Assembly: GCA_009377865.1 (NCBI GenBank)
Contig: WHTH01000009.1
Span: 1 to 64,000, forward strand
DNA length: 64,000 nt
Source: Pseudonocardiaceae bacterium
Lineage (GTDB): Bacteria; Actinomycetota; Actinomycetes; Mycobacteriales; Pseudonocardiaceae
Direction: 5' to 3'
This document shows positions 53,671 to 63,623 of the stretch, piece after piece. Under the pieces are notes generated by a model. That model did not search any database and was not told the DNA's origin. It was given only the letters and a program-made list of their open reading frames with translations. Each line of letters begins with the position of its first letter. Positions within the stretch are counted from its first letter, which is position 1. The translations under genes and the position numbers were made by a program.

Positions 53671-53814
53671 ACCGCGACCGTCACATGCGCGCCGTGCAGT
53701 CACCAGTCGTGTTCGCCGACAGGAGAGAGCACGCTTTCCCTCGCGTGTGCCCACATGGAGGATCTCACGGTGCTGCGCTGCGCGACTGCCGACGCGGTGC
53801 ACCGATTCGCTCGG

Positions 53815-54393
53815 TCATCCGATGATGGTTGCCGGGCGTGACCGTAGCCACGCCAGGACCTGCTGGGCATGTTCGTTCGGTGGGAAGATCGGATAGAAAG
53901 CGTGCTCGATCAGGCCGTTGTGGATCACCAGGGTGAGTCGCTTGTAGAGCGTCCGCCCGTCGACTCGGAAGGTTGGCAGGTTCAGCCGCTCCGCCAGGAT
54001 CAGCTCGGTGTCGGAGAGCATCTCGAAGGGCAGCCGAAGGCGGTCGACGACCTCCCGTTGGTAGGCGCAGTCCTGGCTGGACAACCCGAACACCGCGGAC
54101 GCGCCGGCGTCGAACAGGTCGTCGTGGTGGTCGCGGAAGTCGCACGCCTCGGTGGTGCAGCCGCGCGCGCCGGGGATGGCGTCCCAGCCCTCCGGGAGGT
54201 CGACGTCGGGTCTGCCGGTCAACGAGTAGAGGTAGAGGACGGTCCGGCCCGGCGCCAAGTCGTGCAGCACTACGGTCCGGCCGGCTGTGCTCGGCAGGCT
54301 CAGGTGCGGGGCCGGGTGCCCGGCGAGGTCGTCTGCGGCACCGTCATCCTCGGGTACGGGCAGGTCGGCGGGGAGCTGGTTCACGTCCGTCAT
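53815..54393 (-). CDS. Peroxiredoxin/AhpC-TSA-like redoxin (PrxQ/BCP type)
   Basis: 192 residues from ATG 54393. Thioredoxin-fold with the peroxidatic motif GARGCTTEACDFRD (Cys in TEAC, plus a preceding Cys), VFGLSSQDCAYQREVVDRL and LPFEMLSDTELILAERLNLP. The GCTTEAC arrangement fits PrxQ-like enzymes that reduce organic hydroperoxides. Conserved length. Lies 110 bp downstream of the DUF222 gene on the same strand. Confidence 0.85.
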   Translation of the reverse strand: MTDVNQLPADLPVPEDDGAADDLAGHPAPHLSLPSTAGRTVVLHDLAPGRTVLYLYSLTGRPDVDLPEGWDAIPGARGCTTEACDFRDHHDDLFDAGASAVFGLSSQDCAYQREVVDRLRLPFEMLSDTELILAERLNLPTFRVDGRTLYKRLTLVIHNGLIEHAFYPIFPPNEHAQQVLAWLRSRPATIIG

Positions 54394-54503
54394 GATCGTC
54401 CTATCGTCAGGTGCTGGGACTGCACTGGTGCGATACGCCGGCTCGCGCAGCTGGGTGACCAGCACGACCCGCTTGGCGAGGGCCTCGATCCGGTCAAGAT
54501 CAC

Positions 54504-56078
<1,575 letters not shown>

Positions 56079-56189
56079 GTGTTCGAGTCTACCTCATCGC
56101 CACGCGAATCGCCACAACCCAGCCGGCTCGGCGATTCCCGCTACCTCAACCACAAGCGCCGGGGCGACTCCGGGCGCGGACGCCTGACG

Positions 56190-57102
56190 TCAGCGATAGC
56201 CGGTCGTATCGGCGGGTTTGCCTGCGTCCTGAACTTCGGGGAGGTACCTCCAGGCATCGGGCTGGCTGCCGTCGAGATCAGTGAAGCCGTAGACCCTCGC
56301 CAGCTGCCCGCTGGACAGTGACTCCCCGTTCCAGCGCGACACGTCGGGATCTTGTGCGAGCGCTGCTACGGCCCGGCCGACGAACGCTGGACTCTCGGGA
56401 GATGGCGAAGTGGGGCACCCGGGCTGTCGCGTCACGCCAGTTCGATTCGGTGACGCCGAAAGCTTCGAGCATGGCCTCTGATCGCAGCCAACCCGGGGTC
56501 AGTGACACCGCCGTCGCACCGTGGGACGCCACCTCGTGCGCCAATGCGAACGCCATTCGATTCACCGACGCCTTGGCCAGGTCGTAGAAGAAGGAGACCC
56601 GGTAGTTGGTCGCGTTGTACTCGTCGGTTCCGTCGGTGACCTCGACGACCAGGCCACCCGGCGTCCTGATGAGCAGCGGTATCGCGAAATGACTGGTGAC
56701 GGCGTGCGTGTCCACAGCAAGGCGAAGGGTACGGAGCCCGGTATCCAAAGAGGATTCCCAAACTGTCTTGTCCCACTCGATCACGGTGGCCCCGAAGATA
56801 TCGTTCACGAGAACGTGCAGGCCGCCCTGTTCGTTATCGATGCGACCCACCAGCGCGCGCACCTCGTCGGGCACGAGATGGTCCACCTGGACCGCTATCC
56901 CTCGGCCACCGGCCGCATCCACGAGAGCCGCGGTCTCCTCGATTGTCTCCGGCCGGTTCATTTCCGATCGCGCCGACCGGCTGGTTCGCGCGGTGACGTA
57001 GATGGTCGCTCCGGCCGCACCCAATTGCACGGCTATCCCTCGGCCCGCCCCTCGGGTCGCTCCAGCGACCAATGCAACCTTGCCTGCCAGCGATGCCGCC
57101 AT
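56190..57102 (-). pseudogene. Short-chain dehydrogenase with a C-terminal frameshift
   Basis: From ATG 57102: GKVALVAGATRGAGRGIAVQ (cofactor site), HVLVNDIFGATVIEWDK, then FFYDLAKASVNRMAFALAHE with Tyr and Lys of the active site. Near 56395 the frame changes: the true C-terminus (SPAFVGRAVAALAQDPDVSR then LARVYGFTDLDGSQP) follows in another frame to TGA 56190. The active-site part is intact, so the disruption may be recent or an assembly error. A group II intron lies directly upstream. Confidence 0.75.
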
Positions 57103-57104
57103 TG

Positions 57105-58547
57105 GTAGTCAGGGGCGCAGGAACCGCGTGGCGGTCCTGTTTCCCCATCCTCCTTTCAATCCGTACGTGCGGTTTTCCCGCATACGGCTTACCGACGGTC
57201 TTCTGGACATGGTTACGCCGCCTTCGGGTATCGGATGGTGCCGAGCAGCTTGTGGAGCCCCTGGTCGTGGAACCAGGATTCGGTCCAACGTGCCGCCTGA
57301 CCGGCGCGGAGGTTGCGGCCCCGCTTCTTGATCAGCAAGCGTTTCAGCCGCCACCCGACGTGCCGGTCGAGCTGGCGGAACTTGTCGGAGGCGTTGCCGG
57401 TGCGGAAGTAGTTACCCCATCCCCGCAGGAACAGGTTCAGACCGGCGATCACGTCGGCCAACTCCATCCCGACCCGGCGCCGATCGGTGCGCCAGCACCC
57501 GCCGGTCCGACACCCGCCGTTCGACCTCACCCATCAGCCGGTCGTGGTCGATCGTGCCGAAGAAATCGCGGATGTCGGCCTCGAAGATCGGTTCGAGGAC
57601 CAGCTTCGCCGCCTGCTGCGCCACCCGGTCGCGCACCGTCGGAATGCCCAGCGGCCGCTTGCGGCCGTCCGGTTTGGGGATCTGCACCCGACGCACCGAC
57701 GCCGGACGGTAGCTCCCCTGCTGAAGGTCATCGCGCAACTCACGCAACACGCGGTCCACGCCGTATTCCTCCACCGCCTCCAAGGTCATCCGATCGACCC
57801 CGGCGGCGCCACGATTAGCTTGCACCCGCTCCCACGCCTCCACCAAGACGTCATCCCGGGAGATCCGGTCATACAGAGCGTGGAAACGCCGACCATCAGA
57901 CTGCTTGGCCGCAGCCCATAGCTTGCGTTGGAGTTCTCGCACCTTGCCCACCGGCGCCAGCCGATGCAGCACGACGGGCCTAGGTTGCCCGCCAGAGTAG
58001 TTGGGCCGGGCGGTCCCGGCCATGCCCCCGTGCTTACCGCCTCCGCTCGCGTGACCGAAGTCGGGGCCCTTCCCTCCCGCCGCGTTGCTCACGGCGCTCC
58101 GCGATACTACGACCCCGTCGGACTCCCGCTGTGCTCCACCAGACTTCACCATTGGCTTATACCGGTGGTCTTTGCTGACGAGGCTGCACAGACGGGTCTC
58201 TCCTGTTCCGTGACGAAACCGTGCACACGTGCCGATCCCCGTACCCCGGAGGAACCCAACAGGCGCATCTCCGGAACGCCCTCCCGTCGGACCTGGCCTT
58301 CGCCGTGACATGAGCGGCTCGGCTTCCCCATTGTGACTGTGACGAGGCTGCAGGACTCGCGCCTGATGGCACTACGGCCCGCGTGCGTGCTCCCTCCGAA
58401 GAGGCTCTCGACGCCCCGCTCAGCCCGCCACCTCTCGATGACGAACCGGGGCCGGCTACCCGGCGCTCCGGCGCCTACCGAGACGGGATTCCCACCCGCT
58501 GGCTTCGTCCAGCTTCCAGGACGCAACATGGCGACAGCTCAGCACAC
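57105..58547 (-). mobile_element. Group II intron, degenerate
   Basis: Domain V lies at about 57157-57190 and reads AGCCGTATGCGGGAAAACCG then CACGTACGG on the minus strand, near consensus. A domain VI-like stem and a 3' end in ...CTAC precede the SDR start codon by 2 nt. The 5' boundary is placed at GTGTGC (58547), by match to the GUGYG rule; this end is tentative. The intron contains a deleted reverse-transcriptase/maturase gene. Splicing RNA may survive even though the protein does not. Confidence 0.75.
57213..58152 (-). pseudogene. Group II intron reverse transcriptase/maturase (LtrA) pseudogene
   Basis: N-terminal RT part from ATG 58152: VREVQ-type start, AWERVQANRGAAGVDRMTLE and VQIPKPDGRKRPLGIPTVRD, then VAQQAAKLVLEPIFEADI directly followed by RDFFGTIDHDRLMGEVERRV. 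The C-terminal maturase domain X (LNLFLRGWGNYFRTGNASDK then KFRQLDRHVGWRLKRLLIKK) continues in another frame. The finger/palm segments, including the catalytic YADD, are missing. Two deletions: one collapsed between similar FEAD sequences, the other from SDRRVL to TDRRRVG. Confidence 0.85.
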
Positions 58548-58644
58548 AGCGACCCGCCAGCATCCGGGATGACCCGGAGAAGCATTCCGTCACGCGCTCT
58601 CCCGGTGGAAGGTGCGGGCCTGCACGGTGGCGATGGCCAGATAC

Positions 58645-58911
58645 TCATGGAGACTCCTGATGTGATCGGATCTGCCAGTCGACCTCTCGCCCGAGCGCGG
58701 CGGCGTACCGGTCCAGCGTTGACAGCCGGACGTCAGTGTCACCTCGCTCCAGCCGTGCCACCGCGGACTGCGAGGTGCCCATCCGGGCGGCGATCTCGGT
58801 CTGGCTCAGGCCGCTGTCGTGGCGGGTCACGACCAGCTCGGTCATCAGCGCCCGGCGGCGATCGAGCATCCCCTGCAGACCGGGGAAGGACGTGCGACGT
58901 GGCGAGACCAT
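58645..58911 (-). CDS. Xre-family HTH protein, possible orphan antitoxin
   Basis: 88 residues from ATG 58911. VTRHDSGLSQTEIAARMGTS then QSAVARLERGDTDVRLSTLD: complete HTH_3 domain, as in HigA-type antitoxins, with no toxin gene next to it. Upstream (minus strand) ATAGCATATGAGATATGG contains the palindrome CATATG and may be a combined promoter/operator. The group II intron lies immediately downstream. Confidence 0.8.
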   Translation of the reverse strand: MVSPRRTSFPGLQGMLDRRRALMTELVVTRHDSGLSQTEIAARMGTSQSAVARLERGDTDVRLSTLDRYAAALGREVDWQIRSHQESP

Positions 58912-58992
58912 ATCTCATATGCTATCTCTCAAACGCTATGAATGCACGCAGCGCCCCGCGGGATAGGGTGGGGGTCGCGATGAGCGTTTGGA

Positions 58993-59808
58993 GTGATGGT
59001 GGTGCTTTCAGCTCACGACGAGCATGGCGGGACCAGCGACCGGCTACCGGGTGCGTTGCTGTTCGTGCGATACGCTTTCCCGCCCAATGAGCTGGGTTAT
59101 TGCGGACCCTCGGACAGTCAGGAGCTGCTCGGCTACGGCACGAACGGGGTGGTGGACCGCGGGCTGGGCGCGCTGGCGCGACAGTTCGACGGCGCGTGGC
59201 CCTACCTCGAGCTCATCGCCGGTGCCGTCGGCATCTCCGACCCGCTGGACCACCGGGTCGTGGAGGCCTACTGGGTGGGTAACTCGCTGCTCGACCAGAT
59301 CGGGACGACCGCGCTCGGCGACTCGATGGAACAGCGGTTCCGCCGCCGCACCGGCTCCCAGTTCAGCCTGCTCGCCGAAGGCGCTATCGCCGGCGGGGTA
59401 CCGCACCACAGCTTCCACGTGTTCGGCGTCTACCCGTGGGTGGGCATGCTCGGCGACGGCCGCAAGTCCGACACGGCTCTGACAGTGCTCGACCGCTGCC
59501 GCATCCGGTGGGGTCAGGTCGACAGCGTCGACGGCGACAAGGTGCTGGTGCGAAGCCAGCCGCTGACCTGGGACGGCCGGACGCTGGGGCTGGGCGAGCC
59601 GGTCGCAGAGACCGCCACCCTGTCGGTCGGTGGCGACGGGTTCCTCACCGGCCTCGCTCCCGGCGACTGGGTGTCGCTGCACTGGGACTGGGTCTGCGAC
59701 CGGCTCGATTCGCGCCAGCTCGCCAATCTCCGTCGCTACTCGCGGCACCAGCTCGAGATCACCAACCACAAGGTGGCTCGCCCCGGCCCGGCGGCGATGC
59801 TGGGCTGA
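58993..59808 (+). CDS. DUF6390-like hypothetical protein
   Basis: 271 residues from GTG 58993. LPGALLFVRYAFPPNELGYC, GPSDSQELLGYGTNGVVDRG, FDGAWPYLELIAGAVGI, VVEAYWVGNSLL, then PHHSFHVFGVYPWVGML. I recall this pattern as the DUF6390 family, function unknown (not verified). No membrane segments. A terminator-like stem follows at 59979-60012. Confidence 0.7.
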   Translation: MMVVLSAHDEHGGTSDRLPGALLFVRYAFPPNELGYCGPSDSQELLGYGTNGVVDRGLGALARQFDGAWPYLELIAGAVGISDPLDHRVVEAYWVGNSLLDQIGTTALGDSMEQRFRRRTGSQFSLLAEGAIAGGVPHHSFHVFGVYPWVGMLGDGRKSDTALTVLDRCRIRWGQVDSVDGDKVLVRSQPLTWDGRTLGLGEPVAETATLSVGGDGFLTGLAPGDWVSLHWDWVCDRLDSRQLANLRRYSRHQLEITNHKVARPGPAAMLG

Positions 59809-60216
59809 GACACCGGCGGGTCTCCCTCGTACGCCTAGCCCCACCCCTCGCCGTCGCAAGGCGGTACCACCCACCGCTGATAGCCCCGGGCTCACACGCC
59901 CGCCGAGGGTGGCCACAGGTCGGACAGCACTTGGCGAGAGAGCTGCCCGACCTGTGGCTGCCTTAACACCGACTGAACAACCCCCGCTACCCACCGAAAC
60001 GTATTGGGGGTTCTTCGCGTTCAAGTGTACTATATGTTGAAGTCTTCTACCGCGCGCGGCGGTCGTTGCACGCGAGGACGTTTGAGCGGAGCAATCCAGG
60101 CCGCTGCGCATCAGGGCCACGACCGATCACCGGCGTCGGTTCACCCCCGGCCCGTGTCTCGGCCAGCGCCGATGAGGTGAGGGTGTGCGAGTCAAGCAGC
60201 GGCGACGGAGCAGTCG
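59809..60216. other. Intergenic region with terminator-like stem and AT-rich dyad
   Basis: AACCCCC (59979-59985) pairs with GGGGGTT (60006-60012), followed by CTTCG: a plausible terminator. Next, TTCAAGTGTACTATATGTTGAA (in two parts, TTCAA...TTGAA) near 60020-60041 is an AT-rich dyad unusual for this genome and may be a promoter/operator for the SprT-like gene at 60217. No coding sequence supported. Confidence 0.55.
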
Positions 60217-60894
60217 GTGAGCTTCACCGCGGAGCTGGTAGCTGCACTCGAGGGAGTGTGGGCGGCGATTCAGGCCCTGCACCCGGACGTGCCCGACGTG
60301 GTGGTCATGCTCGGGTCGGGCACGCTGGGGCTGCGCCCGGGTCAGGTGCGGCTCGGGCAGTTCGAGGCCGGCCGCTGGCAGCGCGGCGAGGCCACCGACC
60401 GGGTGCCGGAACTGTTCATCGGTGGCGAGGGGCTGCGGCGCGGCCCGGGCGAGGTCCTGGCGACGTTGCTGCATGAGGCCGCGCACGGTATCGCCCATGT
60501 CCGCGGGATCAAGGACACCTCACGGCAGGGCCGCTACCACAACGCCCGGTACAAGGCCCTGGCCGTCGAGTTGGGCTTGGTCGTCGCCGGCGGCGGTAGC
60601 CTCGGCTGGACGGATACCCGAGTGCCGCCCTCGACCGCTCAGCTCTACGCCAGGCCACTGGCCGTGCTCGAGACGACCCTGGTGGCGTTTCGCCACCCCG
60701 AGGCGTCGGGGCCGGGCAAGAAGAAGAGCAACAACGGGACGGTGGCCCGCTGTAGCTGCAGCCGGCAGTTCCGTATCACCCGCGCTGTACTCGACCTCGG
60801 CCCGATCAGCTGCGGAGCGTGCGGATCACAGTTCGAAGACACCAACCCCGCCACCCCGGACCTGGGCGCCGACAATGGCAGTGACCATGCCTAA
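60217..60894 (+). CDS. SprT-like zinc metallopeptidase-fold protein
   Basis: 225 residues from GTG 60217. Zincin motif HEAAHGIAHVRG (third ligand probably His in RQGRYHNARYKALAVELGL) is intact. C-terminal zinc ribbon with CSCSRQF and CGACGSQF. SprT-like proteins of this form are typical cargo of actinobacterial integrative elements. No conjugation genes nearby. Substrate unknown. Confidence 0.85.
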   Translation: MSFTAELVAALEGVWAAIQALHPDVPDVVVMLGSGTLGLRPGQVRLGQFEAGRWQRGEATDRVPELFIGGEGLRRGPGEVLATLLHEAAHGIAHVRGIKDTSRQGRYHNARYKALAVELGLVVAGGGSLGWTDTRVPPSTAQLYARPLAVLETTLVAFRHPEASGPGKKKSNNGTVARCSCSRQFRITRAVLDLGPISCGACGSQFEDTNPATPDLGADNGSDHA

Positions 60895-61015
60895 CACGAG
60901 TGAGCGTGTGCGCACGAGCCACAACAAGGTCTGCTCATCGCGGCTGATATACCGTCCCGTGCATCACGGGAACGGGCCCGCCCAGCTGGCACGGTGCGCT
61001 GCCTGATGCATCCCG

Positions 61016-61030
61016 CGACTCAAAGCAAAG
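61016..61030. repeat. Partial copy of the CGACTCAAAGCAAAG repeat
   Basis: CGACTCAAAGCAAAG, lacking the trailing GCGC of the copies at 6987-7005 and 7090-7108. Same orientation as 7090 and 33814. Confidence 0.7.
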
Positions 61031-61056
61031 CTGACCTGCGACGTGGTGGCCCGGGT

Positions 61057-61228
61057 TCAGGATGAGGCCAGTCCCGACACCAGCGCGGCCACGGCCAGCA
61101 GGAAGAACCCCGCCGCCAGCCCGATGGAGTAGTCGCGTGCGCTCGTAGCGGAGGAAATCGCACGCGGCCGAGAAGGTGTTGGCGGCGGCCAGGACACTGA
61201 CGACGACGTAGGCGGTGAACAATTCGTC
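61057..61228 (-). pseudogene. DoxX-like membrane protein remnant
   Basis: TAYVVVSVLAAANTFSAACD FLRY in one frame joins, after a large deletion and frameshift, to ARDYSIGLAAGFFLLAVAAL VSGLASS and stop at 61057. Normally about 70 residues separate these parts in DoxX-family proteins. Confidence 0.65.
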
Positions 61229-61414
61229 TGCACCTTGCCGGTGAGGGCCTCGGCCGCTGGTAGCGGGACCGGACAAACGCCGGACGAGACGCCACCGACG
61301 AACTGGCCGGCGACTGACATCGAGGCACCGGTTCGCCGGAACGCCGTGTGACCGATGACTTTTCCGTTGCCGCGACGTCTACCTCGTCGAGAACCCGAAC
61401 GGGAGGAGAGCGCG

Positions 61415-62137
61415 ATGAGTCTTCCGCAGGTCGTGTCCCGCGATGATTGGCTGGCCGCCCGCAAGGAGCTGCTGGCCAAGGAGAAAGAGCTCACCCGGGC
61501 GCGGGACGCGCTGAACGCCGAGCGCCGCCGACTGCCGATGGTCGAGATCGGCAAGGAGTACGTCTTCGACGGCCCGGACGGCACGGCGAGCCTGCTCGAC
61601 CTGTTCGACCGGCGCCGCCAGTTGATCGTCCGTCACTTCATGTTCGACCCCAGCTGGGACGACGGCTGCCCGAGCTGTTCGGCCGGGGCCGACGAGATCT
61701 CGACCGGCCTGCTCGAGCATCTGCACACCCGCGACACCTCGCTCGTCGTCGTCGCCCGTGCGCCGCTGGCCAAGATCGAGGCGTACAAGGCGCGCAAGGG
61801 CTGGACGTTCCCCTGGTATTCCTCACACGGCAGCGACTTCAACTACGACTTCCACGTCACGCTGGACGAATCCGTCGCTGCCATCGAGTACAACTACGAG
61901 CAGCCGGACACACCACTCGACGGCGCGCAGCCGTTCGAGCTGCACGGCCAGAGCTGCTTCCTCCGCGACGGCGATCGCGTGTTCCACACCTACTCCAACT
62001 ACGCCCGCGGCGCCGAGATGGTCGGCGGCTCGTACTACTATCTGGACCTGACCGCGCTCGGTCGCCAAGAGGACTGGGAGGAGCCGAAGGGGCGCGCCGA
62101 CATCGCCCGCGCCGCGGCCCCCGACTTCGCCAGCTGA
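61415..62137 (+). CDS. DUF899 thioredoxin-like protein
   Basis: 240 residues from ATG 61415, with GGGAGGAGAG 6 nt upstream. Family features: LRKELLAKEKELTRARDALN-like helix, ERRRLPMVEIGKEYVFDGPD, FMFDPSWDDGCPSCSAGADE (thioredoxin-fold Cys pair C-x-x-C), WYSSHGSDFNYDFHVTLDES and HTYSNYARGAEMVGGSYYYL. Function not established; redox role likely. Confidence 0.9.
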   Translation: MSLPQVVSRDDWLAARKELLAKEKELTRARDALNAERRRLPMVEIGKEYVFDGPDGTASLLDLFDRRRQLIVRHFMFDPSWDDGCPSCSAGADEISTGLLEHLHTRDTSLVVVARAPLAKIEAYKARKGWTFPWYSSHGSDFNYDFHVTLDESVAAIEYNYEQPDTPLDGAQPFELHGQSCFLRDGDRVFHTYSNYARGAEMVGGSYYYLDLTALGRQEDWEEPKGRADIARAAAPDFAS

Positions 62138-62384
62138 CCAAGCGGACTACGGGCGGTCGCGGCGTGCGGTCATCAGCGCCGACCGCCCGCGGATTGGCTG
62201 GGTACAGAACGCGCGGGAGCCTCGGGCCAGTGCCCCGAGCATGCCCGGCGTCACTGACAATCCAGCAGGGACATCACTGCCTGGAGCTGTTCTGCCCGGC
62301 CCTCGACGTCGGGTTGCCCAATGTCGATCTCGCCGCCGTGTACGGGCCCGGGTCTGCGGTGAAGGCACCCGTGCGGCGAAGAAC

Positions 62385-62500
62385 GCTGGCGAACTGCCGC
62401 TCGGCCCGGACGACGGGATGCCCGAAGCCTGCGTCGCCTCGTTCGACAACCTGCACACGCTGCGCTAGAGCCGGGCTTCGCCACCGCATCACCACCCCGT
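62385..62500 (+). pseudogene. MazF/PemK-type toxin C-terminal remnant
   Basis: LPLGPDDGMPEACVASFDNL HTLR then a stop; in the next frame RAGLRHRITT follows. This resembles the C-terminal third of MazF-like toxins (…ASFDNLHVVPRS…RIT…). The N-terminal catalytic part is not found upstream. The preceding 250 bases hold nothing else that can be supported. Confidence 0.5.
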
Positions 62501-62513
62501 CCGCGGGCGCGGG

Positions 62514-62774
62514 TCACAGGCCGGGGCGCCACCGACCGAGTCCGGGACGGTGCCGACCGCGGCCGGACACCGGACGCTGCGGCGCCCCGCTCTGGGCGGC
62601 ACAGCGCTCGCAGGGCCGGCCGATAGGGCTGACCATCGGTGCGGCCACGACCGAGTGGCCACACATCGCGGTGTATGTGCCCCGGTTGGCGGCGGCCAGC
62701 GCGGCATCGTTGACCAGGTGGGCGAGCCCGTCGACGGTGCAGGTGACGGGCGACGCATACAGTCTTTCGGCCAC
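62514..62774 (-). CDS. Small cysteine-containing protein
   Basis: 86 residues from GTG 62774: YTAMCGHSVVAAPMVSPIGR P CERCAA forms a possible zinc-binding site (C-x-H plus C-x-x-C). Short zinc-ribbon-like proteins with the SPIGRPC pattern are frequent in actinobacteria (recollection). The tail is low complexity. Moderately likely to be a gene. Confidence 0.5.
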   Translation of the reverse strand: MAERLYASPVTCTVDGLAHLVNDAALAAANRGTYTAMCGHSVVAAPMVSPIGRPCERCAAQSGAPQRPVSGRGRHRPGLGRWRPGL

Positions 62775-62951
62775 TATCGATCCCTGCTGCAGATCACCCG
62801 ACAGGTTGGCTGTCGCTGCGCGAGCTGATCACATCCTTGCCCCACCGATGGTGGCCGACGTCGGTTGCCGATGCAAGCGCCGCTGCAATTTCAGATGCAC
62901 GTGCACCTGAGCTTGCAGCAGTGGCCGACGAAGTTCAGGAAGGGGAGGGAC

Positions 62952-63041
62952 ATGTCCAAACCCGTGACTGAGGTGTCGTGCAGCCAGCTGCCCGGAGTGT
63001 CTGGCGCGAAGGACGGCGACTTCGACGACCTGCTCGGGTAG
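62952..63041 (+). pseudogene. DUF397-like remnant
   Basis: 29 codons: MSKPVTEVSCSQLPGVSGAK DGDFDDLLG. The end matches the GVKxGEFDDL tail of DUF397 proteins, while the central W-K-S-S-x-S-G core is missing. Probably an internally deleted gene that retained start and stop. Confidence 0.45.
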
Positions 63042-63042
63042 A

Positions 63043-63138
63043 GCCGCGGGAGTGCGGTTCCGCAACGAGATCATCACCGGCAGCGGGGGCAAGCAGATCC
63101 TGCTCGTGGACCCCAGCGGCTCGAGCCCACTCGGTTGA
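63043..63138 (+). pseudogene. VOC-family C-terminal fragment
   Basis: AAGVRFRNEIITGSGGKQIL LVDPSGSSPLG and stop: the last strand-loop of a glyoxalase-like protein (GGKQILLxDPxGN). No start or N-terminal half upstream. Confidence 0.55.
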
Positions 63139-63168
63139 CGACACCTGTGCTGGGATCTCGCTTGGTGA

Positions 63169-63566
63169 TTACAGCGGCGTATGTCGGCTCAGCCGCGCGG
63201 TGGCCAGCACGACAAGCCCGATCGCGGCGGGCGTGAAGAACAAGCCGAGGGACAGCCCGGTGATCACGACGTATATGTCACGAGCACGACCGCGCACGCC
63301 ACGGTCAGCGCTGCTGCACCGTTGGCCGGTCCGCGGACGGCGAGCGGGACGCCCGTCAGTACCAGCGGCGCAGCCAGGAATGCCAGGAAAATCAAGGGCT
63401 CGCCGGCGCCGGCTTCGGTCACGACGGTGGCCACCGACATGACGACACCGACAACCGCGAGCGCGAACGCCACGCCGGCCGTCCATCGATCGACCCGGTC
63501 CGACAGGCCTCGACCGCCGACTACAACATCGGCGGCTCCAGTGGGCCGCGTCGCATTACCTGACAC
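63169..63566 (-). pseudogene. Small membrane protein with a frameshift
   Basis: From GTG 63566: WTAGVAFALAVVGVVMSVAT, PLIFLAFLAAPLVLTGVPLA and LTVACAVVLV, then TGA at 63264. In the next frame VITGLSLGLFFTPAAIGLVV LATARLSRH continues to TAA 63169, making a fourth helix. A one-base shift near 63270 separates them. Either a broken gene or two overlapping short ORFs (TGA/GTG overlap). Confidence 0.6.
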
Positions 63567-63575
63567 ATCGTGTCA
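63561..63575. promoter_or_regulatory. Palindromic operator TGACACATCGTGTCA
   Basis: Perfect 6-bp arms with a 3-nt spacer, overlapping the start codon of the membrane-protein remnant and 49 bp upstream of the PadR gene. A further CCTGACAC follows at 63576-63583, and CACTAT could be a -10. A likely autoregulatory site for PadR. Confidence 0.6.
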
Positions 63576-63623
63576 CCTGACACTATGGCATGTCGCCGCA
63601 TCGCCGCGCGTCAGGAGAAGCGC

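Noticed and set aside
63264-63290. Programmed frameshift in the small membrane protein
   Set aside because: No slippery heptamer or downstream pseudoknot was recognised, and neighbouring genes are decayed; treated as a broken gene.
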